From NCBI RefSeq assembly GCF_000499205.1, contig NZ_AWUK01000049.1, positions 1 to 48,308 on the forward strand: a stretch of DNA of 48,308 bases, given 5' to 3'. The notes beneath the pieces are model-generated. The model ran no database searches. It was not told where the DNA came from and was given only the letters and a program-made list of their open reading frames with translations. Origin of the DNA: Paenibacillus sp. MAEPY2 (lineage in GTDB: Bacteria; Bacillota; Bacilli; Paenibacillales; Paenibacillaceae). The translations under genes and the position numbers were made by a program. This document shows positions 1-9,342 of this stretch, in pieces (the stretch's first letter is position 1; each line of letters opens with the position of its first letter).

Positions 1-3
1 ATA

Positions 4-19
4 TATATTGTTTAATTAG
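4..19 (+). promoter_or_regulatory. Shared AT-rich 16-mer (copy 1 of 5)
   Basis: TATATTGTTTAATTAG lies upstream of the first gene. It matches the pattern TATATTRNTYRATTRR that also occurs at 2869, 9343, 9371 and, on the minus strand, 35733-35718. The copies sit in front of transfer or regulator genes, so it may be an operator. The match is AT-rich and could be partly chance. Confidence 0.35.
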
Positions 20-72
20 AATATGTGTTAATATATGAGTTATAATATTTATGAATAGAAAGGGTTGTTATT

Positions 73-396
73 ATGGCCGGCTCAGAAAACAATTATGATT
101 TAAATTCTCCACTTCATGTTTATCTTAAAGATATGATTTCGAAACTCCCTAATGCTACTAAGCTTATAATTCAAACCCTATCAAAACAAGACTATAATAA
201 AGAAGATCTTTCATTAAATGCTCGCGTTCGTAGAGGTGAATTGAACGCAGCCCTGGTCTGGGTTGAGTCACTAGGCTTAGTTTCTTATAGCTCAAGTGGA
301 CGTCAGAAACTTTATAGTTTAACTCCATTAGGTAAAGTTTGCTTTAGTGAGTATAACGACATATTCTTAACTCTTAACGAAGAAAAATGGGAGTAG
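73..396 (+). CDS. Small winged-helix-like DNA-binding protein
   Basis: A 107-residue protein starting at ATG behind an AAAGGGTTG-type SD. The middle and C-terminal part (about residues 45-95) has the pattern of a winged helix: a polar helix, then LNAALVWVESLGLVSYSSSG and a short strand pair ending in LTPLGK, as in MarR/PadR-like wings. There is no membrane segment. It is a likely transcription regulator, and because the shared 16-mer precedes it and several transfer promoters it may autoregulate and control transfer. It converges on the coupling-protein gene, and both stop codons lie inside one perfect hairpin. No specific family was recognised. Confidence 0.6.
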   Translation: MAGSENNYDLNSPLHVYLKDMISKLPNATKLIIQTLSKQDYNKEDLSLNARVRRGELNAALVWVESLGLVSYSSSGRQKLYSLTPLGKVCFSEYNDIFLTLNEEKWE

Positions 397-429
397 TGAA
401 TCGGAGTTTTACTCCGATTCACTACTCCC
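389..429. terminator. Bidirectional terminator hairpin
   Basis: An 18-bp perfect stem (389-406 with 412-429) has a 5-nt loop. It is flanked by short T-rich stretches on either strand and serves the converging genes on both sides. Both stop codons are inside the stem, so the hairpin is partly coding. Confidence 0.8.
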
Positions 430-2847
430 TTTGTTCGAACGTTTATCCTCAGCAGTTTGTCTAATTCTTTCAGCTAATCTTAAAGTTGTTTCATCTATTG
501 AAGCTGGAGCAAATTTCACCTTTGATTGCGGGTGTATTTGTTCTGGCTCTTTTATTATCTCTTCTTCTATTTGAACTGGCTCTTCTGCAGGACTGTCCCA
601 AAATGTATTCCTTACCACTAATGGTTTCTCATTTTCCTCTAAGATATGCCCCTCCCTTGTTATCTCAATATTTTCATTCTGCTGCATAATCCCTTTTTGT
701 GCTGCGGCCTTTTCTTTAATTTTGGTTAATTTATCAGTTTTTGCATCGTGATCAGTTTCTTGTATCACAACCATTGCATTGGAGTCAGGTTCACTGACAT
801 CTTTGTCCTCTTCCTCTTCAACTAAATTCTCCGTAGTTGAAAGTTTACTAAATAATACTTTTGGTAACGGTAATAGTATCCCTATAACCGGATCCAAGCG
901 TTCATTATTGTGAACTCCTCTAAATAATACCTCGCCAGCTTCTCCTGTTTCAGTGTTAAAACCCCTCAAAGATTTAATCGTTGTTGGTTCAACGATGTAC
1001 CTTTTCTCCTCTTTAATTTGGGTTTTGAAACCACTTGTGGACATTTCATCTGTCCCACTACTTTGTCCGATTACAAATTTCTCACCTATCATATCTGCTA
1101 CGTAGTCTGCATCTTCATTCTCTAAACCAGCTAAGATAAACTTCTGCACAGCGTTCTGCTTGACCATGGCACCTAATCGTTTACTAACATCTGTCAGCTG
1201 TTCATTTCCCTGATGTATTACATCAACAAAAACTTCAAATTCACGAGCCATCTCCATAAAGGTGCTAAATTCTTCATCCGCAAACATCTCAATTTCATCT
1301 ACTCTTAGTTGATGAGCTCTAATTTCTCCTTTTAGATTTCTTCTAAATGTGCTAGCTCGTAGTAAGTTCAAGAATAACCGTCCTACTGTGTAAGTCAGTG
1401 TTTGAAGAGTACCGTACGCTCCATTGACTAGGATGACTTCACCGCGCTCTAATGCCTCATCTAAGTTGAAGGTTGATGGTCCACAAAAAATACGTTGAAT
1501 ATACTTATTACTCGTAAGTTCAGTTAAGTAGTCATATAAGTTCGAGTAGGTTTGCTGGGCGTGTTCCTGCATTTTCTGACTACCTGCCATATTACGAGTA
1601 TATTCTCTTAATAATGGTACCTGGCTTTCAAGGCCTAACCGGCTAATCTCTGATAGTACTTCAACTCTAAAATCATCATTCATAGGCTGTACCAGCCGAT
1701 CTAGTTCATTATAAGTACAATCATTCCCATAAACGAATTTTAAAGCTTTCATACAAACACGTAGTAATTGTGTTGTTCTACTCTTAAAGTATTGAACTGC
1801 ATCGGCACCTAGATATCCATGATATGCAGATACGTTTGCTTCAATCATTGGTTCTATGTCGGATCCCTCTGGAACATACATAGGGTTAAGACAACTTGTG
1901 AATTCATATTCAGCATCTAATCTGTGGTAAGGTCTACCGATTCTATCCATGAAATTTGCTAAATTATTTATAAGTGAACCTTTAGGTTCTATGATCGTGG
2001 TCCCTATGTAGTCGTTGAGCAAGTCTTGAACGATCAGGGTCGTTGCTAGTAATGTTTTACCAGACCCGGTACCACCTAAGGTTTGACCATGTTGAGCCCT
2101 ATCCTTTCGAGTTAAAGTGACTAACTGACTTTGTCTCTCTTTAGTCGGCTGAGTATAAAACAATTCTAAAGTACATTCTTCAGAATAATATCGAAGATGC
2201 GATAAACATCCCTTTGCATTTAGATCAATTCCATCGAATTCATACAGTTCTTCTTTAGTAACTTTATCTTTTCTTAGAATCATATTTAACAATGAACCTT
2301 CTTGTTTAACCGGAACTTTCCGTACTTCTACTCCTTCCACTAGTGAAGTTAACTTGGTGAATATTGTCCGATTAATCTTAACTTTCAGCATAAAGTACAA
2401 CGTAAATATGGTTACGGTGATTACTGTAATGAAAGCAATTAATATTCCTATTCCACTAGGTAGAAACTTAATTAGTATATGACCTAATGCGAGAGCACTT
2501 AAGGTATTAAGAAATGTTTGAATAATTGGCTTAGCATAAGCGTTTCTGAACATCAAAGGACTTGAATATATTATGTGCCCGAGAAAACACGACAACAACA
2601 ATGGGATCGCTCTATAAAAAACTGGAGATGATCCGTACCAGAGATCCTGGTATTTAGCTACCAGCCAAAAGAAACATAATAGTAATATTGCTAGAAATAG
2701 AACCGCTTGCGCGTTCCATAGTGAATTTTTATTAGCAGGATCCATCGAAAATCTACGGACTGATATGTATATGTTTTTGAAAACAAAGCCAATCATATGA
2801 CCGATTGCAGATAAGATACCTCCAAAGACCAAACCAATGTATTTCAA
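409..2847 (-). CDS. VirD4/TraG-type conjugative coupling ATPase
   Basis: Type IV coupling protein, a membrane-anchored hexameric ATPase that delivers the relaxase-DNA complex to the secretion channel. About four hydrophobic segments occupy the first 165 residues. They are followed by Walker A GGTGSGKT near residue 260, IIEPKGSL, and the TraG/TraD hallmark FADEEFSTFMEMAREF with a Walker B-like acidic pair. A long acidic/charged tail follows residue ~690, the usual place for substrate binding. I prefer the TTG at 2847 (SD GGGGGA six nt upstream) over the longer GTG at 2865, which has no SD. It is transcribed opposite to the main transfer operon and separated from it by the partition genes, so it has its own promoter near 2870-2900, where a shared 16-mer lies. 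Confidence 0.88.
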   Translation of the reverse strand: MKYIGLVFGGILSAIGHMIGFVFKNIYISVRRFSMDPANKNSLWNAQAVLFLAILLLCFFWLVAKYQDLWYGSSPVFYRAIPLLLSCFLGHIIYSSPLMFRNAYAKPIIQTFLNTLSALALGHILIKFLPSGIGILIAFITVITVTIFTLYFMLKVKINRTIFTKLTSLVEGVEVRKVPVKQEGSLLNMILRKDKVTKEELYEFDGIDLNAKGCLSHLRYYSEECTLELFYTQPTKERQSQLVTLTRKDRAQHGQTLGGTGSGKTLLATTLIVQDLLNDYIGTTIIEPKGSLINNLANFMDRIGRPYHRLDAEYEFTSCLNPMYVPEGSDIEPMIEANVSAYHGYLGADAVQYFKSRTTQLLRVCMKALKFVYGNDCTYNELDRLVQPMNDDFRVEVLSEISRLGLESQVPLLREYTRNMAGSQKMQEHAQQTYSNLYDYLTELTSNKYIQRIFCGPSTFNLDEALERGEVILVNGAYGTLQTLTYTVGRLFLNLLRASTFRRNLKGEIRAHQLRVDEIEMFADEEFSTFMEMAREFEVFVDVIHQGNEQLTDVSKRLGAMVKQNAVQKFILAGLENEDADYVADMIGEKFVIGQSSGTDEMSTSGFKTQIKEEKRYIVEPTTIKSLRGFNTETGEAGEVLFRGVHNNERLDPVIGILLPLPKVLFSKLSTTENLVEEEEDKDVSEPDSNAMVVIQETDHDAKTDKLTKIKEKAAAQKGIMQQNENIEITREGHILEENEKPLVVRNTFWDSPAEEPVQIEEEIIKEPEQIHPQSKVKFAPASIDETTLRLAERIRQTAEDKRSNKGSSESE

Positions 2848-2868
2848 ACTATTTCCCCCACTCACTTA

Positions 2869-2884
2869 TATATTGATTAATATA
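2869..2884 (+). promoter_or_regulatory. Shared AT-rich 16-mer (copy 2), coupling-protein promoter region
   Basis: TATATTGATTAATATA lies 22 nt upstream of the chosen start of the minus-strand coupling protein. It resembles the copies at 4, 9343, 9371 and 35718. Its position would suit a repressor site over the promoter. Confidence 0.4.
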
Positions 2885-2945
2885 TTACTATATAAGGGTT
2901 AAGGTGTCATGATTATTTTGACGGTATCATGTTTGTAAATTTGGC

Positions 2946-2980
2946 ACAAAAAAAGCAGTCTCCCTTTTGAGAGAACTGCT
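2946..2980 (-). terminator. Rho-independent terminator of the 340-residue gene
   Basis: On the minus strand, AGCAGTTCTCTC pairs with GGGAGACTGCT around a four-A loop, followed by seven Ts. It lies six nt beyond the stop codon at 2986. The coupling-protein gene downstream therefore probably has its own promoter. Confidence 0.85.
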
Positions 2981-2985
2981 TTTCA

Positions 2986-4008
2986 TTAGTTTGAAGAAAA
3001 AAAGCGTTTAAAAAAGCCTTTTTTTTGTTGACCAGCCGTAGATAACCACATTCTAATTTCGAAACTAAGTTCCGGATGATCACTGGCCACATTACGAATT
3101 TTAGCTCTGACTGTCTCTCTTTCAGATTCATTTCTAGCTGTGTCGTATTCTTCAAATAGATTATTAACCTTTTGCTTGAGATCAAGGATCTGTAATTCTT
3201 TTTCATCTTGTTTAAATCTTATAATTTTTTCCTCTGCAGCAGTTTTATATAGTCTAATTGTATAAGCATGATTAGGATACTTGTTTTCTAAACTATTGTA
3301 TTCAATCCAAATAAGTTCTTTATCAGCTATTGAAGTATTAGGTGATACTATTCTTTCGTATATATCTACAGCAGCTTCTTTTGCTTCCTGGTCTTTGTTT
3401 GCGTCAGCCAACAAGTATTTTTCAGAAGATGACCTCACCTTTTTTTCAATGTCCTCAAAAAATTCGTTTGATTTTATCATCTCCTCGAACTGCTCAAATC
3501 TTTCTAGTTTTTTGTAGATTTGAAGTAAAAGTTCATTATTGTTGTTTTCACCTTGTTGAGTTGATGATGTTCTAGCAACAGTACCAGTAATGATCTCTTT
3601 CAGCTGTGGCAGAGTGTACTCGGACCCTTCTCCCGTAAGTCCATGGATCATTTTCATTTTAAACACAGAAATATAGTTATGTTTGTATGTTTTACTGTTT
3701 CCTTCGCCCATTTGAGTTGGATTCACATATTCTAGCAACTCTCGTCTTTTATTTTTTATTACGTAGTTGTGTGTCTCACACAAATCTGCAACTTGGTTCG
3801 AGGTGTATAAGGCTTCTCTATCCATAGAAAGAATCTTATCCGTGAACAAACGATCTAACCAACCTCTTTTTTTATAAATCTCATACAATAGTGACTTGTC
3901 ATCAAAGGCTTCTATAAGTAATTCTCTCATTTCGTCTCTTTTTGCTTCTTCAATCTCTTCTTTTGTAAGCACCTCATCGATATCCTTCACTATTACCACC
4001 CGCTTCAA
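2986..4008 (-). CDS. Unrecognised DNA-binding-like protein beside iterons (possible initiator or segregation factor)
   Basis: A 340-residue soluble protein. Residues ~65-115 (ALYTSNQVADLCETHNYVIK, followed by a wing-like stretch) resemble a MerR-type helix-turn-helix. Residues ~150-300 are highly charged and probably helical/coiled-coil, and the C terminus is basic-aromatic (KKGFFKRFFSSN). I do not recognise a family. An array of CGGATTAA-like repeats lies directly upstream (4079-4256), the layout of iteron-controlled replication initiators. No other replication protein is evident in this window, so a Rep role is a reasonable but unproven guess. TTG 4008 or GTG 3990 could be the start; neither has a strong SD. 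Confidence 0.6.
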   Translation of the reverse strand: MKRVVIVKDIDEVLTKEEIEEAKRDEMRELLIEAFDDKSLLYEIYKKRGWLDRLFTDKILSMDREALYTSNQVADLCETHNYVIKNKRRELLEYVNPTQMGEGNSKTYKHNYISVFKMKMIHGLTGEGSEYTLPQLKEIITGTVARTSSTQQGENNNNELLLQIYKKLERFEQFEEMIKSNEFFEDIEKKVRSSSEKYLLADANKDQEAKEAAVDIYERIVSPNTSIADKELIWIEYNSLENKYPNHAYTIRLYKTAAEEKIIRFKQDEKELQILDLKQKVNNLFEEYDTARNESERETVRAKIRNVASDHPELSFEIRMWLSTAGQQKKGFFKRFFSSN

Positions 4009-4078
4009 TCAAATTGAAACCCTATTACACTCATTATAACTGAATAAGCAACGTTTATACAGCTTTACACACTTAATT

Positions 4079-4256
4079 TTAATTCGGATTAATCTTGATT
4101 CATACGTATAGATTCGGATTAACTCGTATTAATTCAGTCCCGGCAAAGAGAGGGTAAACCTGAATATAACCATTTACTCGCAACAAACTCTCAGAAATAC
4201 GTATTTAATCGTATTAGCACGTATTAATCTGGATATATTCGTACTAATCCGAATAT
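4079..4256. repeat. Iteron-like repeat cluster (CGGATTAA/CGTATTAA family)
   Basis: This AT-rich stretch has several short related repeats: ATTCGGATTAA at 4082 and 4112, CGTATTAAT at 4125 and 4220, CGTATTTAATCGTATTAG at 4200, and the inverted form CTAATCCGAAT at 4244. They recur in both orientations. The same core (AATTCGG, CGGAT) appears in the 7.71-7.78 kb region, on the other side of parMR. It could be a replication origin with iterons or a partition centromere (parC). No DnaA box was confidently identified. Confidence 0.5.
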
Positions 4257-5524
4257 CAAATCGACTGAATAAAGCTGAATAAACATCATTCATTCAGGAA
4301 TTTACATGACTGGATAACAACAAAGGCAGTATTCAATTATAATTAAGTTAGTATTCTATTAAAATTGAATACTAATTAATGTATTACTCATTCACAAATG
4401 TACCATGTAACATTCACTTTATTAGCAGACAGATTTTGACCTGGAGATTTTTGAGAAGAGTACCAGCGAATTAAGAAATCATATTGTCACCAAATGCCAG
4501 AACAAAAAACACCTTGCTGAGGATCACAAAACAATGGAATCAAAGATAGCTAACAACTAGAATCAGCATGAAAGAAAATATCCAATCGACTTTTGTACGG
4601 TCAAGACAACTTAAAAGCTCATTTGATCCTCTATATACTGATAATGGTAATTAGATAACGCATACCCACAGACGATTCTGCAATACCGTACACTGATCTT
4701 ATGAAAGATTACATATGGGTTAGATGAGGAACTTTTGATAACTCCAATTTAGCATCACCAGAATATTTTACTTTTAATGAGGTGAGAGGAGACAGCTGAA
4801 CATTACTAAATGACCTTCAATGCCTCAAAAAACGAATTAATAATGCTGCCCTTTTCTAACCAGTCAGAGATCTGAAGATCAAATAAAGAAGGGGCATATC
4901 CTCTTGATTTATTTGGCTTTTCATGAGGACAGATCAAGTTAGTTCTCTTCTCACCATCAGGTAAACCGATTCGCTAAAGAGAGAAGTGCGATGAACAAAT
5001 CTCTGGCCAAATAAAAATGAGTCAGACAAGGAGTTTTTGTACATCATGTAGTGTTTAGCAGATGTCACTGGAGTCCTGTCGGTTGTTTCATCTGAGATAG
5101 GGATGGGGAACACAATCTTGAGAATTTTCTAGGACGTCCTAATAAGGTTGGTATAAACGTAGTTCGTGCAGCGGATACAACATCAATTATGGAGGAGCTG
5201 CTATTACTAATAGAGGTAAATTGTGATGTGATTATCAGAATTCAAAAGATGGGGAAGATGTTGGCGCTGAGTTTCATCAAATCTGAGGATTCCAATAGGT
5301 AGGACAGATTACCCGAGTAGGGGGCCTGCTATAGTCAGTCAATATCGCATGAGTGTTGACCAATAGTTGAGTCAATATAATTATCCTCCCAGTAGCCCTA
5401 GGACATTAGACAGAATAAATCTATCTAGATGAACTGGTATGAACACTCACTTTGCTCTCAATAAAGCTGAAGAATTAGCTGCTTGTCTATTCACTTATCA
5501 ATCAGGCACTAAAAATGAAATTAA
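4257..5524. other. Long stretch without an intact gene
   Basis: About 1.27 kb with stops in all frames except short pieces. It holds an 11-bp inverted repeat (AGTATTCAATT, complement copy ending near 4372) with an AT-rich spacer, and one 56-codon open stretch at 5132-5302. Otherwise I see no genes. It could include origin or centromere DNA, or decayed genes. Confidence 0.5.
5132..5302 (+). pseudogene. Possible gene remnant (56-codon open stretch)
   Basis: An open stretch reads GRPNKVGINVVRAADTTSIM and continues as amphipathic helix-like sequence to a TAG at 5300. The composition looks protein-like, but there is no SD or start codon at its head and stops lie immediately on both sides. I cannot assign a family. 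It may be the debris of an older gene or chance. Confidence 0.2.
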
Positions 5525-5576
5525 TAAAAAAAACAGGCGACCTCGTTCCAGCATAATAATCTGGAGTAGATCGCCT
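5525..5576 (-). terminator. Terminator of the parMR operon
   Basis: On the minus strand, AGGCGA...TCGCCT closes a hairpin with an inner CCAG/CTGG stem, followed by eight Ts. It lies about 30 nt beyond the parR stop codon. Confidence 0.85.
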
Positions 5577-5608
5577 TAGGACAGTTAATAATGCTATTAA
5601 CTTTATGT

Positions 5609-6160
5609 TTATTGATATGAGCTGATAGTACTCTGATCGAATGTTTTCTTAGCTTTTCTTCCCGGGGAAGGATTAGCCGGCTTACTTGTTGATTGAGTAT
5701 CTGTAACTGATTCTGATTTCACAATGCTAACGTTAGAATCTGAAACAAGTCTACTGCCAAGATCAGATTTATTCTCAGTCTCTCCAATGGTTACACCTGG
5801 ATGGAGCGGAACAGAAAGAGGGGGAATCTGGTCCCTAGTAGTACTATTTGTCTCCTTCTTCACGATTACTTCAGTTGGTTTCTCTTCGTAAGATTTTACA
5901 GCTGAAGTCGGTGCACTCATGGTTGTTGGTCTAACGCTATCTGAAGGAAGCAACGTCTTTATAGTTTCAATATCCCGTATCCTGGGAATATAAAGTTGTA
6001 GATTCCTTATGCCATTCTCAGCGATTTCCTTTTGGATTAGATACCTCATTGAATCTGCATAGACGGACTGTGCATTTATCCAATCTAGCACAAGTTGCTC
6101 TTCGTCTTCTTTTAACTTTAGCACCGCCGCTTTCCCTCTCTGTGCATCAGTTTTTCTCAC
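5609..6160 (-). CDS. parR: ParR-like partition adaptor
   Basis: A 183-residue protein starting at GTG behind AAGGAGGT. Residues ~8-55 (KAAVLKLKEDEEQLVLDWIN, then a helix ending in RYLIQKEIAENG) have the strand-helix-helix pattern of ribbon-helix-helix ParR adaptors. The rest is low-complexity Ser/Thr/Pro-rich, ending in a basic segment (GRKAKKTFDQS), consistent with a flexible tail that contacts the filament. It lies 41 nt downstream of the actin-like gene and shares its terminator. By the known mechanism it would bind the centromere and couple it to ParM filaments. The assignment rests mainly on gene order, size and the N-terminal pattern. Confidence 0.65.
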   Translation of the reverse strand: MRKTDAQRGKAAVLKLKEDEEQLVLDWINAQSVYADSMRYLIQKEIAENGIRNLQLYIPRIRDIETIKTLLPSDSVRPTTMSAPTSAVKSYEEKPTEVIVKKETNSTTRDQIPPLSVPLHPGVTIGETENKSDLGSRLVSDSNVSIVKSESVTDTQSTSKPANPSPGRKAKKTFDQSTISSYQ

Positions 6161-6201
6161 AAGTAAATACCTCCTTCCTAATCAGGATAATATGAATTTA
6201 G

Positions 6202-7551
6202 TTATTCCTTTGTACTAGCAGCTTGTTTTACAGTTGATTTCTTATTTTCTTCTACTTTCTTCATTGAGACATACTCAGGAGAAGATAAGAATTTCATTTT
6301 TAGAGCCTCATAAATTGGGCTTTTCACAAAATAATCAAGTCCTTCACCATTCAAAGTGACAGCATATTCCGCAGGAACATAGAAAAGATGTATTCTGGTG
6401 TTGTCGCAAATAGCCTTCAACTTTTCATAGATCATCGGTTTCATTAGAATGCTACCACCACCATACGCTACTACAATATCAATCTCGTTTGCTCCAATCT
6501 TTAGAATTTGATCGTTTGAGTGGTGTAAAATTTGATTAGCTTGATTATCACAGTGAGGATTAAACGCCTGTAAAGCTTCATTTAGAAACTTATGTTTTTT
6601 ATTTGAAAGTTGGCTCTTAAGGATTTCACTATATTGTTGACGTGTAATTGAATTGAAAGCATGAGGTGCCAAAGTAAGAAGATCCGGAATCGCAGCAGTA
6701 ATTGCATGTCCAACCCCGTTATTAATGCCATCTCCAAAATCGTTGTCAACGGCATCGCCTCGTGTAAAAGGGGTATCAGCAGTACCGTCACCCATATCGA
6801 TGTGCATTATGTTTTTCCCTTCGAAGTAACCTCCATCAATGTCTCCGAGTTTATATATTTCTGCAAACTCATCAAACATACCAGGAAGATTGGTATCTTC
6901 AGTTTCAACTTCGTCTGTATTATACGAAGTTGTTCTCCAGTCGCCATTTGAGTTCATTTGAAGAGCAAAAACAACAGCGGTCCCCTCTTGTAAAACATGT
7001 ACATAATGAAATTGAATCTTAACAGTAACGCTCTTTGTAAGACCTAAATGTACAGTTACGAGATGAGAACCCAACATAAATTTTTGACGTAATTTCATGC
7101 TATTCGTAGGTGAACATTGTTTAACTGGTAATGCAGCTGCCATATCAGCTTCTACTTCAATCGCCTCGTTAAGGTTGTCACCTTCACTGTACGCTTTTTG
7201 TACGGCTCTTGCTGCAATTAGTGCCAAGGTATTTATGTATGGTACAAGTTGATCGGCCTTCGATCCGTTTCCTTTAACGTATAGACTGGTTACATTTTCC
7301 CCATTCGTCTTTAGAGCATGATTTCCAATGGTGTACATTCCTGTAGGAACAGCTGGAGAGATAATAGATACAACCAAATTATCAAATATGTTTTTTAGAT
7401 TTTTCTGTACATCGATATCATCGTCTTTCCAAGGGAGTTGTCCAATTGAAGAAAAGACATTTGGTTGTCTTACCAACTTACCATCAATATAAACATCTGC
7501 TTCACTATTGCCTATATCATTCCCTACAGACATTGTGTATTTCTTCGTCAT
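6202..7551 (-). CDS. parM: ParM/Alp-type plasmid-segregating actin homologue
   Basis: A 449-residue actin-like ATPase that forms filaments to push sister plasmids apart. The start is ATG behind AAGGAGGAA. Phosphate-1 motif VGNDIGNSEADVYIDG is at residues ~9-24, phosphate-2 HIDMGDGTADT at ~250, and the adenosine motif VVAYGGGSILM at ~363. The length fits ParM/StbA-like proteins with the ALP_N fold of Gram-positive plasmids. It forms an operon with the ParR-like gene. The centromere is likely the repeat-bearing DNA upstream (7.6-7.8 kb) or downstream (4.1-4.3 kb). Confidence 0.88.
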   Translation of the reverse strand: MTKKYTMSVGNDIGNSEADVYIDGKLVRQPNVFSSIGQLPWKDDDIDVQKNLKNIFDNLVVSIISPAVPTGMYTIGNHALKTNGENVTSLYVKGNGSKADQLVPYINTLALIAARAVQKAYSEGDNLNEAIEVEADMAAALPVKQCSPTNSMKLRQKFMLGSHLVTVHLGLTKSVTVKIQFHYVHVLQEGTAVVFALQMNSNGDWRTTSYNTDEVETEDTNLPGMFDEFAEIYKLGDIDGGYFEGKNIMHIDMGDGTADTPFTRGDAVDNDFGDGINNGVGHAITAAIPDLLTLAPHAFNSITRQQYSEILKSQLSNKKHKFLNEALQAFNPHCDNQANQILHHSNDQILKIGANEIDIVVAYGGGSILMKPMIYEKLKAICDNTRIHLFYVPAEYAVTLNGEGLDYFVKSPIYEALKMKFLSSPEYVSMKKVEENKKSTVKQAASTKE

Positions 7552-7712
7552 ATAAAATTCCTCCTTAATAAACCTCTTGTAGTTATCACATCACTTCATC
7601 AGTTTATATTCTTTTATAATCGGAGTCAACCTTGTATGTAATTGAGTAGCAACCGGATTATTACTTTATATACATTGAATTATAATTTAATTATAATAGC
7701 GAATTGAATACA

Positions 7713-7744
7713 CGGATAAATCCGTAGATATCCGGATTTATCCG
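7713..7744. repeat. 12-bp perfect inverted repeat with iteron-like core
   Basis: CGGATAAATCCG at 7713 and CGGATTTATCCG at 7733 are exact reverse complements with an 8-nt spacer; each arm is itself nearly palindromic. A further AATTCGGATAT-type half-site lies at 7764. It sits in the 540-bp divergent gap between parM and the replication-relaxation gene. It could be an operator, a centromere unit, or part of an origin (vegetative or transfer). Confidence 0.6.
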
Positions 7745-8092
7745 CTGACCTGAAAACTGTATTAATTCGGATATATACAGCTATACCTGAACCTGTCCAT
7801 CCATATCAGGAGAAGAGCATACTAATTCATTTTACAGTCTGTTTATGTCACAATTATAGTAAGGAATTTTGTAATGCTTTATGTCGTACTTTAAAAATAT
7901 CGTACGTAATGATATTCAAATGTTTCTATGTCAATAAATTAGCTGAAGTAATAACTTAGGTAGTTTAACTCTCAAAGTATTGCTGTATCAGGAATTGATA
8001 ACTTGAACAAATCGCGACTAACACCGTATAATACAATCCAATCAACCCAAACCACTCATGGCTCAGATTCAAGGTTTAGGAAAGGAGAGGCA

Positions 8093-9073
8093 ATGACCAC
8101 TAGCAAGAGTAAAATTAAATCAGATAGTTCAGCCGAAAGAAAAAGGAAAAAAGACTCATCCGAATATACCCTTGGAGAGACTATTGATCTTCTTACCGAC
8201 AGAGATTGGGAGATGCTCACTGATTTGTACATGTGTCGATGTATGCCACAGCAAACCCTGTTAAGTACCTATTTTTTAGATACACCTGAATATCATTATC
8301 CCGAATATGCCAGCGCATCAGAGCAAGAAAAAAAGGAACTGGAACAAAAAAATGAAAACAGAGCTATAACGAGGCTTAGAAGGACAGTAAAACGTTTCAA
8401 AGATCGTGGATTACTGGAGTACTCTACTTACGACCCTAATTCATCTGATAAACCTTCACATAGGAGAACTTCGAAGATCTTAGGAGAAACATGGTATTAT
8501 CTAAGCAGCCGTGGTCTTAAAATAGTCGAAATCAAAAAAGGGATCTTAGAGGAGAATCGTCTTTCTAAAAATGATCTTGATATGGAACGTGCAAAAAAGG
8601 ATCACTTCTGGGAGTTAGGTAAGGTATATTTAGATTTACGTTACAAGTGGATGAATCAAGACTCAGACTTAAAGCAATATCATGACTGGGATTGGTATCC
8701 GTCTTTATCCGTGTATAGCGACAATGATACGATATCAATTCGACCCGATGCTGTGTTGAGAATTGGACAGCAAGTGTTTTTCGTTGAACTGGATCGTTCC
8801 ACCGAGCCAATTCAACGATCACCATTTCACACGGATCAGGTTTCTATCGAGAAAAAGTTAGAACGTTATCGAGATGTGATGAAACTTACATCTAACAAAA
8901 TCATCCGTGACGGCATCATCTCATTTATTGTTCCCAATGCAATCTATAACAAGCGTCTTACTAATATCGAAAATGCAGCTCAAACCGTATTCGGTTTAAA
9001 CAGCAGAGTTTTAACTGGAAGAAACATCGGAGATGTCATATCTGCGTATTCAACTTTTTCAACATCTCAATAG
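8093..9073 (+). CDS. Replication-relaxation family protein
   Basis: A 326-residue basic protein of the replication-relaxation (Replic_Relax) family found on Gram-positive conjugative elements and suspected to act in DNA relaxation or processing. A winged-helix-like region (LTDRDWEMLTDLYMCRCMPQ, then RRTVKRFKDRGLLEY) occupies about residues 30-125. The conserved core HDWDWYPSLSV...IRPDAVLRI and FFVELDRSTE lies at ~205-245 and holds acidic residues of a nuclease-like fold. The ATG at 8093 with AAAGGAGAGG is clearly better than the upstream TTG at 8003. No other relaxase was found, so it is the best candidate for the transfer-initiating protein, although biochemical proof for this family is thin. 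Confidence 0.75.
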   Translation: MTTSKSKIKSDSSAERKRKKDSSEYTLGETIDLLTDRDWEMLTDLYMCRCMPQQTLLSTYFLDTPEYHYPEYASASEQEKKELEQKNENRAITRLRRTVKRFKDRGLLEYSTYDPNSSDKPSHRRTSKILGETWYYLSSRGLKIVEIKKGILEENRLSKNDLDMERAKKDHFWELGKVYLDLRYKWMNQDSDLKQYHDWDWYPSLSVYSDNDTISIRPDAVLRIGQQVFFVELDRSTEPIQRSPFHTDQVSIEKKLERYRDVMKLTSNKIIRDGIISFIVPNAIYNKRLTNIENAAQTVFGLNSRVLTGRNIGDVISAYSTFSTSQ

Positions 9074-9124
9074 CCTTAGTTAATCCAACCCGCATTTGTA
9101 ATGAAATTTGAAAAATATCTGTCT

Positions 9125-9165
9125 GGCCTTTCCCTAGTAGGGGAGAGGCCTTTAATTTTTTACTT
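9125..9165 (+). terminator. Rho-independent terminator
   Basis: GGCCTTTCCC pairs with GGGGAGAGGCC (9125-9150), followed by a T-rich tail. It ends the replication-relaxation transcript and separates it from the transfer operon. Confidence 0.85.
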
Positions 9166-9342
9166 TTCATAAATCCCCTCATAAACAATATCCACGCGTA
9201 AACATGTAAAAAGTAGATTCCATTTGCTTTTTACTTCATCACCTTAATCATCCCATCCCAATAACCTGAAGCACCAACACAATGCAGAAGCTTTTTGTAT
9301 TTCTCACAATGGAATTAAGCATGAAACCATAAGCTATTTTAG

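Noticed and set aside
486..689. Small plus-strand ORF inside the coupling-protein gene
   Set aside because: Antisense shadow with no SD.
4079..4256. CRISPR-like array
   Set aside because: Repeats are 8-11 nt, degenerate, in both orientations and without equal spacers, so they fit iterons rather than CRISPR.
8003..8092. 30-codon N-terminal extension of the replication-relaxation protein
   Set aside because: The SD AAAGGAGAGG before ATG 8093 is much better than the one for TTG 8003.
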